Notes under the pieces: generated by a model
Told to the model about the DNA's origin: nothing
Databases searched by the model: none
What the model saw: the letters and a program-made list of their open reading frames with translations, nothing else
Part shown: piece by piece, positions 13,422-23,248 of the stretch
Numbering within the stretch: the first letter of the stretch is position 1
Layout: every line of letters begins with the position of its first letter
Made by a program: the position numbers and the translations under genes
Assembly (NCBI RefSeq): GCF_015706575.1
Contig: NW_024037059.1
Location: forward strand, 14,607,730-14,671,729
Source of the DNA: Patiria miniata
Lineage: Eukaryota; Echinodermata; Asteroidea; Valvatida; Asterinidae
Length of the DNA stretch: 64,000 bases
Direction of reading: 5' to 3'

Positions 13422-15173
13422 TGGGTTACTCCATGAAGTTGGAATAATATCTGATAATGCTGAAATTACTCTCTTTGTTATCAATTTGTAAAAATTTAAG
13501 TCTTTCAAATCCTTCAAAGTAACATTTTCCTCAAAGGATATGATGTTACTTTTAAAAATAAAATCAAACTAGGACTTTATCTGCCGTCAAATAATTTTTA
13601 TTAGGCAATATGTGTGCAAAAACCACTAAAAATGTCAGTAAAAAGTGTGACATTTAAATTAACAGACACATGTGTTTTTATTTTTTGTGTTTTGTTGCAA
13701 AAATGCCAACTGATCAATCCTTTTAAGTAATTTACTATTAGATTAAAGTCATATTCACCCATATCTATGCATAAAATTGTACAAAAGCTGCTCGTGTTGA
13801 TATTACATGCATGTGAAAATTATGTTACCTATGCTACATTTGGTGTCCGCACTTTTTGTGTCCTGTAGCATAGGTACTAAGGCTTGCTATCTCCATACAG
13901 TACACTGTATCTGAAAGATTTTGATTTTAATATGTTCAACTCACTCCAAGTTGAGTTTTTAAAAAGTTGAATTCTCCAAACTTGCTGCTGTTTATAAGAT
14001 GCAAGAAGAAAAAGTATCATTTTTTGAAATGGTGTCCATAGCATAGGTATTTTCAAACTAAAGAAACCCCTCAAGCAGAAATACCTCCACACATACTGAC
14101 ACATCTTAACCTTTGGTCAATAGTAATTGGATGGATATTCAAAATAAAACATGCTTTGGAAAATTGTTCTTCAGCAATTAAGATTTATGTTCCAAAATAT
14201 AGCGTGGTGTCCAAATGTAGCATAGGTAGAAACTGTAGTGTAGGTAAGAGAGTATTCCTTTAGTTGTGAAGCTATGATTGTAGACAAATTATTTGTTTAA
14301 TGTTAGAACCAAGAAAGTGGTTAATTACAATAAATTAATAAAAATCAGATACAGATGAACTCTATTTTACATAAGGGTTTGCTCCTCTAAAGTGAAAATT
14401 GATAAATAGGACAAGGTGTCCATGTAGCATAGGTATTGTTCCACACTCTATAATTCATACATTCATCCAAATTATGTATCCAAAATTCAGCTTCTGTATT
14501 CGGTTTGCATGTCCACTGCCATAAAACATGATTTAGCCATTTTTTTGCTTAATTTTCAGTTAATTACTGGATACATTGTGCTGTTTTCTACCTATTTACA
14601 GGACACGGTGTCCATGTAGCATAGGTAAAATTGACACATTGTCAGCCATATTTCTCAGCACGACGAGCAAAGGCATACATTTTGAACATCATTTTAGAAA
14701 GGTGGTTCACTGACTGTGTCATTTAAGTCAAACTTTTACTCATATTTTAGATCTCTTCTAGCTGATTTGGTTACTTTTTCCAAACAAGCACAATTTTGTC
14801 AAAATTACACAAAAAGCCTCAATTTACAATGGGTTGTATCAACTTATTTTGAGCATCTGCTGAACCATTTGTTTTTTCCTCTGATTATACCCTAAAAGTT
14901 AATCTTAAACAAAAAGAAAACTGACAAATAACCTAACCCATTCAAAAATGTTCAGAGCAATTGTTTAGATTTGGTGTCCATGTAGCATAGGTATTTTGAA
15001 TTTCCCATCATGAATGTATAGATCAACCACAAATTCAGTTTTATGTTTTGGGGAAAAAGCATACTATTTCCTAAAAATATAGTAGTTGAGCTATCAAAAA
15101 CAATATTCAGATCAACATTTGGGAACTTTGACCCAATGTCACACTTTTTGCCCGAACTTCATGAAGTAACCCA
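13422..15173. mobile_element. Putative non-autonomous DNA transposon with periodic motif
   Basis: The left end, TGGGTTACTCCATGAAGTT (13422-13440), is matched with one mismatch by the complement of the right end at 15155-15173. Each end contains the near-palindrome ACTTCATGAAGT. AAAT precedes the GGGTTACT of the left end and also follows the AGTAACCC of the right end, so it may be a target-site duplication. The 1.75-kb interior has no open frame of note. It carries six copies of a motif of the type TGTCCATGTAGCATAGGTA at roughly even spacing (see the repeat entry). A second subterminal block, AAAAAGTGTGACATT, occurs near 13636 and, inverted, near 15135. I do not recognise the superfamily. The element could be a miniature relative of a larger one whose transposase binds the repeated motif. 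Confidence 0.55.
13825..14993 (+). repeat. Interspersed 19-bp motif array, about 185-bp spacing
   Basis: Copies of the motif core (TGT)AGCATAGGTA end at 13875, 14049, 14228, 14435, 14627 and 14993, giving steps of 174, 179, 207, 192 and 366. The last three copies share 21 identical bases starting with GGTGTCC. A reverse-oriented core lies at 13825-13838. The DNA between copies does not align, so this is not an ordinary satellite. The step is close to one nucleosome repeat, or twice that for the last gap. Confidence 0.8.
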
Positions 15174-17510
15174 AATACGAACCGGCAATTTTGATTTTTT
15201 TTTTAATTTAATTTTTATTGGTGCCACTATTCTGTCTGAAATGCCAAATTTTCATCATTCTATAGAGCCAAACAGGAAATAAATTGGTCAATCAAGCTGG
15301 AATAAAATCAATGGTCACATTATTTTGAATGACTTGCTCGTTTTACCTGTATCCTGTTTCATTTTGCTTACTGTACGGGCTTCAACACGTGTGACAAAAA
15401 CAGGATCAAATTCCGGCAGTAATGGCGCGAAACCAGGCAACTGCCGTTTGAGTGACAGAAGTTGGCAGATGTTATTAAATTTACGGTGGGCTTTTATTGC
15501 ACTGGCGGGAAAATGGGAATTGGCGCCAAATTCGATGGAGGTCGCAGTTGCCACCTGGGCTTTGCCTCCTGGGCTCTCTGAAATCACATCTCGGTAACGA
15601 CAACATGCTCATTTAACCCAGTAAATGAATCAGCATCGACATGCCCCGCCAGCCATCTTTCACGAGTGCCAATTATCAATGCAGGATCGATTAAAAGAAA
15701 CTTCCACTAGCTTCTTCAGTGTGTTATATGTATTTTTTTCGAGAAGTTCCCGGGTCAAACCGATTTATGGCACGCCTATACGACGTAGAGGGCGTTACTA
15801 GAATGATAACATGAACTTACAAAGCATATCTTGTGGTCTCGCAAAGAGCATTCTAGTATGTTTGAGAAGTTCAAACTAAAGGTATGGATGCCTAATATTT
15901 GGATGTAAAATGACGCACCTCTTTTTTTTTAAAAGTCTGCGCTATGTTCCAACTTGGTTGATACATCGTGATTGCTTATTGAGTAAATAGCTTTGAAAGA
16001 TTTCATCTCGACTCTAAAAAAAATGTTACCCGCTTATTCGGTTACTATAACATCCTTCGGAATTCTTTACCATGTCGGCAGTTCCTTACGAATTAGTTTC
16101 AGTTGCTCTGAAATCTATCAAAAGCCGCAAACAAAATTCTGAAAGGCAACAAAGCCAAACAATCTGAACATGTCGAGCAAACATTGCGGAGCAACAGCCA
16201 AGTGTCCATCGGTTATGTTTTTGGCATATTCACCTTTGGTCGAGGATGGGGCCACTCATTCTAGCGCTTTCATTACCGGATTCAGAAGGAAAATATTATC
16301 ACAAGATATCGTTTGAAAAGCAAAATGTTTGGCTGAAAAACACCGTAACAGGCTACGTACGAAAACCAAGGAAGGTAAACACCGTGGCCTTTGTTTTCTC
16401 TTTGCTAAAAGGCATCGATTTATTGTACCATTTTGCAGGTTGCTAGTGTTGTTTTATTGAGATTTTGCCAATATACAGAACAAGTCTGAACAGATCAGTG
16501 AACCCAAACATCAGCATTAGCGTTTTAAAAATGTCCTCTCGCGTGAGAGTTTTTGTATTATCATTTTGATGAGTTTACAATAGGCTGCCGACTTTGATAA
16601 ATAAAAATTGCAAAGCGACTGACCTGTAAAAATGGAAACCTCGTGCTTTATTCAAGACAGTCTTCTTATGACTGATGACCCGACACAATGTATGCACTGC
16701 CTCGTCTATCTTGGGACGGGAACTTTTAGCATTTGAATGAAAGCTGCCGCGAGCCAATGTAAGCGATGTAGGGAAAGTGAAGCACAAAAACATCATTGAG
16801 CTTTCATAATACCATTCTAAGACAGAGATTAAGGATTAATTCATCAAAGATAAGGAAGAAGTAGAAAAGGGAGAAAATACATTTTCAATTTTTAATATTT
16901 GATTAGGTGTAATGCCCTATTGGAATTGTGCAGTTTTGGTAATTATCTAGACATTTGTGGTCTCGAGCTAGTCGTACATATCATTACTCTACAATATATT
17001 TTGATGGATATGGTCTTTTGTTCAGTCCCACGCTGAATTATCCTCATCTACTTCCACGTTACCATGACAACCGATTATCCAGCCAAGTCCTTGATCCTGG
17101 ATGCACTCTAGTGACCGTCCACTCCAGTGGAAAAAAAAGAGGGGAAAAAAATCAGATACACGAACTTTGCACGGATTTATCGCATTGTCCGCCGCAGTTA
17201 ATAACTTTTTCTGCTGACACAGCTTGACGGCAACACAAGAAGGTTGAGGGAACCTTCTCTACCTGAAGAACAAAAACTTCTTAAGATATTTTTTCCTGTA
17301 TGCGTACAGAGGTTTATTCGATACTTTGAACACTGTGGAAAACGTGCCCAGATTTGTATCACTCCTTGTAATACAATCTTGTCTTTCAATTTTTCAGACG
17401 AGTTCGATCAAATCTTTTCGGTTCTTTTTTTTTAACGGTAGGCTTTGCTATCCTGTTATTTTCTCCCTTCGGATTTCCTTTGATGATATCAGTTGATTTG
17501 AAGTTTGTTT
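15174..17510. other. Intergenic DNA, no gene proven
   Basis: At 15315-15600 frames are open on both strands over a more GC-rich patch that includes the E2F-like sites. No family is recognisable on either strand. Nothing else is supported. Confidence 0.4.
15504..15530. promoter_or_regulatory. Pair of E2F-like sites
   Basis: GGCGGGAAAA (15504-15513) is the complement of the E2F consensus TTTCCCGCC. Six bases further on, TTGGCGCCAAA (15520-15530) is the palindromic E2F form. Close pairs of such sites are typical of cell-cycle promoters. No gene start could be tied to them here. Confidence 0.35.
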
Positions 17511-17929
17511 TTGGACTGGGCTGGGCTGAGCTGAGCTGGGCTGGGCTGGGCTGGGCTGGGCTGGGCTGGGATGGGATGGGATGGGATGGGATGGGATGGG
17601 ATGGAATGGGCTGGGCTGGACTGGGCTGGGCTGGGCTGGACTGGGCTGGACTGGGCTGGGCTGTGATGGGCTGGGCTGGGCGGGGCAGGGCTGGGATGGG
17701 CTTGGATGGGCTGGGATGGGATGGGATGGGATGGGATGGGATGGGATGGGATGGGATGGGATGGGATGGGATGGGATGGGATGGGATGGGATGGGATGGG
17801 CTGGGCTGGGCTGGGCTGGGCTGGGCTGGGCTTGGCTGGGCTTGGCTGGGCTGGGCTGGGCTGGGCTGGGCTGGGATGGGATGGGATGGGATGGGATGGG
17901 CTGGGATGGGATAGGATGGGCTGGGCTGC
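17511..17929. repeat. G-rich pentamer array (TGGGC/TGGGA)n
   Basis: About 84 units of TGGGC and TGGGA in blocks: C-type, A-type, mixed, a long A-type run at 17720-17800, C-type, then A-type. All frames are open because a pentamer rarely makes stops, so the open frames on both strands are artefacts. GGG runs separated by 2 bases make nearly the whole plus strand able to form G-quadruplexes. Confidence 0.97.
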
Positions 17930-17934
17930 GATTG

Positions 17935-18287
17935 TTTTCCCCCAAACGACATAGGCGAATGGGGTGTACGCTATGAGGTTTTGGACTTCACTTCCCTCCA
18001 AACATGAGCAAAAATAAATATATAAAGAAAAAAGAAATAAAGTCGAACCTAATGTAATTCGGAATTTCCCGTTTAAAAAAAATCATCCAAAGCCGCAAAT
18101 TAAAAAAGAAAAAAAATTGAAATTGGGCAAATGTGGTTTCGAACTCACATCCTCCGATCCTTAAACCATGCCATTGTCGAGCTAGCTGAGTAATCGAAGA
18201 GCTCGACAGCAAACTGATGGCATTATATACCTGCGTAAGGATCGTAGACGCTCAACAACCATCCTTACGATGTTGTTTGGGGGAAAA
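17935..18287. mobile_element. Inverted-repeat element beside the pentamer array
   Basis: TTTTCCCCCAAACGACAT at 17935-17952 faces its complement at 18270-18287 with one mismatch. The element of about 350 bp begins a few bases after the pentamer array ends. Downstream at 18300-18390 the DNA is again G/T-rich, with GGGCTGG- and GGGATGG-like words, as if a degraded part of the array had been split off by insertion. The interior holds a tRNA-like stretch on the minus strand. No target duplication is clear. Confidence 0.5.
18125..18205 (-). other. tRNA-like (pol III B-box) sequence
   Basis: On the minus strand, GAGTTCGAAACC resembles the T-arm/B-box GGTTCGAANCC. Upstream, CTCAGCTAGCTCGAC resembles a D-arm. 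The stems pair imperfectly, and cloverleaf spacing is not convincing. It is more likely a tRNA-derived SINE head or tRNA relic than a working tRNA gene. Confidence 0.3.
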
Positions 18288-21200
18288 AAATAATTCACGG
18301 CCGGGCTGGCCGGGACTGGTGGATTTCGGTGGGATGGAGTTGGGTTAGGTAGATTGTGTTGCGTTGAGTGAAGTAAGGTTGTGTTGAATTACAATTATAT
18401 ATATAATTTAATGAAAGAGTGATTAGATAAGAATAACAATTATAACTTGTTTCCAAGACAGCACTTTCGTCTCATGTAATGCTTGTATGAGCCAAACCAA
18501 CAAATTGATTCCATCCAACTTCAAGAGAAATAAATTCCGTCAACTGTAGAACGGTTTCCAAATCTGATCCAATCCATTTTGCTTTGCTTCAATAGAACTT
18601 GTATTATAATTTGTCAGATGGAAGAAATACACAAAACAACTGCCAATCTCCCTAAAAGAGGGTATTGTGTAAAAGGTACTTTGGGGAGTATGATTCCCAG
18701 AGCTTTTAAGGCGCTGCGGGAAAAGCGGTCATTGTTAGCACATATTGTGATGCGCAAACAAGGTAATCTTGAAAGCCTGAAGTCCATTGACAGACTTCAA
18801 ACTGCTGGGAATGGATATCAAACTCATTTATTGATTGCTCATATTAATGAACTTGACCAACAAATCCAGGTATACTGGCAATTGGTCAGAAGATTGTTAA
18901 GTTTAATTTTGGGACTTTGATAAAAAAAAACAATAAGCCCACTCCTGGGATCAAACAGGTCCCTAGGGATGAGCCTTAAAATGTGAAAACAACAAACGTC
19001 AGGGTAAAGCATTATTTGATGCAACTATAATTAAATCTCATCATTAAGTTGTCACGATTTTCACACTCTTATATTGTGTACTTAAAGTAAGAACGTTGCT
19101 TGAACTGTTGTTATAGGAATAAAACCTGAAGGCAATTTGTTATTAAAATATCTACAAAGAAACGACTTTGTTAATACCAACTGGGTAGGACATTGAGAAA
19201 TGAACGTTTAAATTAAATTCGAAACATGTGAAAAATAGCTTTGACAAAGACGATCAAAGAACCGCTGAAGAAGACACATTATTGGCAAAAAGTGGCGGTA
19301 TACTGTTTGAAATTTGGTATGGTCTTACAATCACACAACGGTTTATCGATATATAATCGATATAAAGATGTACCCAGCAATTTTGCGTGAGAGCCGTCAG
19401 TGACCATGACAGATTGAAGTAGGCTAAGTCAAGAAACTTGATCATGACATCCAAGATGGTTGTAACACGGCATCATACATTTAAACAAAAACGTAGTGGC
19501 TTTGGGATTAAAAATCCAGCACAGTTTCGTCAAACTATATTGAATGAACGATCCAGTCTGGAAAGCGGTTATCCACAGGACTGATCAGCCAACTGAGGAA
19601 TAAATTAACCGTCGCCATCCAAATAGAAACGATCGAAACTATCGCATACAGTTGCAAGCAAGATAAGTGACCTACTTAGGTACTGTCAGCTGCATTATTT
19701 CTATTATTGTAACTTTAATTTACGTTGATATATTTGGCCGTTTTCTTTCAACTATTTTCATGTACTCGTCGACAGTACTTCGTGTCTTCATCTGTTTAAC
19801 TTACATCTGGCCTCAACTTTAAAATAAAATAAAAAAATTCTCATGATTTATTTTATTTTTTATTTTTTTTGCATGTAAAATGGTATCCGTATTTATTGTC
19901 AGTGATAAAAAGTCAGGAAAACCATACGTAAGGCCTTCAAAATTCCAATTATCTATTCCTTAACCGGCGAGTAAATCTATCCCCACCCAACCCCACCTCA
20001 TCAAAATCAAGCTTTTGGAGAGTGCCATCATTCACCAACATGTTTACCGTTCTTAAATCGAAAACTGGGGTGAAATGAGAGGTTTTGGGGGGCAGGGGTT
20101 GCCTTAGCAACGTGGGAGCAAATTGAGCTACGGGAAAGAAAGTGGAGTCCTCAGTAAACACTCACTAATTGCCACAACAGCAACCAAAGCACACAGACTG
20201 AAAAAGAACCTGTTTTTAGCCGCGCACGTTCATCAACCCAAAGATTGTGTTTCTCAGATACGAAGCAGGCATCTACGAATGTACTAGAATCGTCGTCAAG
20301 CAGAACTGTCTCATGTTTCGGCGACAGTCATTTGTGATACGAGAGGTAACACAAAAACACTGACGATGAAATAAGATCCGACGTTCAAAGTTGACATGAA
20401 TTCCTTCAACAGCTACTGGAAAGGTATTTTGTTATGGTTTGACAACAATGTTTAATAGCTCAAGAGTGTTAACAAAGAGATACAGTTTTGCAAAACTTTA
20501 TCTAAGAAGCGCCTAAAACGAATACCAAAGTGTCTTGCTGACGAATTTCACGTGCCAAAACTGTATCTTTTGGCAAGAAAGTTTATATTCCTGACATGTC
20601 ATATTTTGTTTTTAAAGTTGACAATTTTCCAAAAAGATGTCCCGAGTTGAACCAGACCTACTTCTTCCATCTCACATGGTGAAATAATTACACTTGAGGG
20701 ACAGTCACGAGATCTGCAATGATGAAAACGTAAGTTCCGAGTTGCCATACCTACTTCTGCGGTCACACAAAGCGGAACAAAATAAAACTAAAAACATAAT
20801 TTAATACGTGTGCAATAATTTTTGTTCAACAACAAGAAGTTGTCAAGGTTGAGTATAAGGTTACCGTGGAAACACCAAAACAGTTGGCAGGTTATTAAAA
20901 TAAGCGAGCATAAGGTATTGAGCTTCGGATCTGCAACTATCTAAAACGGAATATGGTTATTTTGATTCTGGTATTAGAGGCCTGTATTCTATGAAGAAGC
21001 CTGCAATTAACATTGTAATGATTCTAATGACAAAGAGCAAGGATGCTTTTTAGTCTTGACACACAAGGTGACTGACTTGATATTTTATGACATTAGTCTT
21101 TAAGAATATTATGTAGGTTTATAGCCGGTACGGGAACAGAGCTTCTGCCCTTGGGTACGGGATTACCACACTTGCTTCTTTGCAAACTGAAGATTAGGGC

Positions 21201-22860
21201 AGAGTTAATTGGTGAGAATTCATGCCTGTTTTCAAAGGCGGCTGTAAGTGTGTTCCCAGGGAACAGAGATAATTTGAGGAGTGTATAAGCGCAGACAGCC
21301 GATCGGGGGTAATAACATCACTTAAGACCTACTGACCCCACTGGTTATATAAATGTAGATACCATCTTATAGGGATTCCGAAAGTGCGTGGGTGTCAGAT
21401 ATCCTATGGGACCTCAAAGTAGTAGGTGGTGAGCTTGCAATGATTTAAGACGTGATAAAGAAACAGAGTTAATCCATACATGGAGGTACTTTTGATCGTG
21501 TGATACGGCACTGTAAGTATTCACTCGGAATACGACGGGTTACACTTACAAGTTACGTTCAAAAACACTCAGCTCCCGTTCACTTACAAACATCGAACAG
21601 ATTTGCAGTGCGTTTTGTTTTGTGATTTTGTACAAAAATAAGTATTCATCTACTAATTACGGGGAATGGTACCTTAAGGGGATAGGGTTGTGCGCAAATT
21701 TGTTTCCAATTTTAATGACCGCTAGCCCCAATTTCCCTTATCCTACTTCCACAAATTTCGGTATATTTACGTTTTGAACCTCAAGCAATCGATCTGGCCT
21801 ATTTGCCACGCTAAATGTTAGCCTCTAAATAGGAGTTGCGACATTGAAATGTCTCCTTAAATCCGGTGTCTCCCTAAGGTATGACAAAAAAAGTCTCCCG
21901 AAGGGTACATTAACAGGAATTGACACATATGCTATAAGCATCATGTGTCATAAATAGACTTTCTAGGATGTCGCTTTGCGTAAAGATGATGATGTTCTCC
22001 ATAAAAAAAATATCATCGCAATAATGCATGTTTCAAAATCATCAACGGCTGTAATATGTCAGGACAAACATCGTTTGTTGTGACAAGCAATCTCCTTTCC
22101 AAATTTTAAATCGGATTTACAAGTTGACTGACTTGATGTCCCAAGTAAATTAATCACGAATGGTTTCTGGATCCCACAACGGCGGCGGTCGTGTGCATCA
22201 AGAATTCCATCCCTGGAGTGAAGACATTTTATGATGATCTCCGCTGGGAATATAACTCTGACCTACAAGACATCTCGTTTATCTGAGGACGCTGATGCCC
22301 AAGCGAGCATCACTCTATTGCTAAACAAATATATGATGCATGAACTAGTTTAGAGAATCTTGATGTCGAAGATGGGCCATAAAGAAATTCGCTGTGTTCT
22401 AAATGTTGAAAGTTTCTGGAGGCGTTTTCTTTCTAAAGTACTTTTCAATCGTTCAGATAGATCAATGATAAGGACATAAAAGTACGAGTTTGTATTTCGT
22501 GTGGATTGAATAGAGCGTTTAGGTTTCGTGGCCCTGTATTCTTCTTGTACGTGACTGAACAAAACTCCTGATCGTTGCAGGGTCGGGAAGCTTCATATTT
22601 CTCGCCATTTTTGTAAGTGTCATTGTCAGATTAACAAAGAAAACTTGAGTGTAAATCATTAAAGCCTGTCTGAACAGATCTGGTATATGAAAAGAAAAGT
22701 GTTGAATTCCGATATTTTGAAAAAGACTGTGCACGGTAAACATATTATCAATCAATCAATTGAAAAGACTTCTCGTCTGAAGGTACGAATACGATATTCG
22801 ATGTTTAGAATTTTCTTTTATGAATACAGTCCAAACTGCAATTTTTTTTCTGTTCATCAC
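18288..22860. other. Intergenic DNA, no gene proven
   Basis: Mostly AT-rich, featureless sequence. The exception is a possible isolated exon at 18618-18869, given separately. I see no repeat pairs or RNA genes. Confidence 0.4.
18618..18869 (+). other. Possible orphan coding exon
   Basis: A 252-nt (84-codon) open stretch is preceded by an acceptor-like TTTGTCAG and followed by a donor-like CCAG|GTATAC. The encoded peptide has a fairly protein-like composition (charged, leucine-containing, ending ELDQQIQ), and its base composition differs from the flanks. I do not recognise a family and see no partner exons, so it may be a chance frame or a relic of a retrocopy or transposon. Confidence 0.2.
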
Positions 22861-22868
22861 ATGATATA

Positions 22869-23159
22869 CATGGGCGTCGCCAGGATTTTTTTCCAAGGGG
22901 GGTTGCAAAGCAAATTTTCCCCCGAAATTCCTTAACTTTTTCATTATGTTCTCAATTTATCATTTTCCGAGCGTGAGCAGGGGAGCATTTGCCCTACCCC
23001 CCCCCCCCCCCCCATCAAATTAACAGCAATATGGCTTCGCCCTTTTTTCCCCCCTCTTTTTTTCCCCTCTTTTTTTCCCCTCTTTTTTTCCCCTCTTTTT
23101 TCCTTCGTTTTCCAGAGGCGCCCCCCCCCATGCCCCCTCCCCTCGCGACGCCCATCATG
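22869..23159. mobile_element. Small inverted-repeat element, hAT-like
   Basis: The left end CATGGGCGTCGCCAGG and the inverted right end (GATGGGCGTCGCGAGG read inward from about 23157) match well. An 8-bp direct repeat, ATGATATA, lies at 22861-22868 and 23160-23167. Eight-base target duplications are typical of hAT transposons. The interior is low complexity: a long C run near 23000, a C/T tandem repeat, and G/C-rich ends. It has no coding capacity. Confidence 0.55.
23042..23101. repeat. Polypyrimidine tandem repeat
   Basis: About four tandem units of CCCCTCTTTTTTT (13-14 bp), purely pyrimidine on the plus strand. Mirror-like pyrimidine runs of this type can form triplex DNA. Confidence 0.85.
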
Positions 23160-23248
23160 ATGATATAAAGACATTTCTCCCACTTAAGTTAAGTGGGAGA
23201 TATCGATTCTTTCTTTTGCTAAATTATCATTACTTTTTTAGGTCAGCA

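Noticed and set aside
13825..14993. CRISPR-like repeat/spacer pattern
   Set aside because: Spacers of 150-350 bp are far too long, the repeat is 19-21 bp with drift, and the genome is eukaryotic.
15315..15597. Opposed 90-codon open frames on both strands
   Set aside because: Neither resembles a known protein, and the minus frame begins at GTG rather than ATG. GC content explains the lack of stops.
17386..18001. Long open frames on both strands (Pro/Ser/His-rich or Trp/Gly/Met-rich repeat proteins) over the pentamer array
   Set aside because: A pentamer repeat without stop words is open in all frames. There is no start context, conservation pattern or domain.
18125..18205. Functional tRNA gene
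   Set aside because: The T-arm and acceptor stems do not pair properly. Only the B-box-like core is good.
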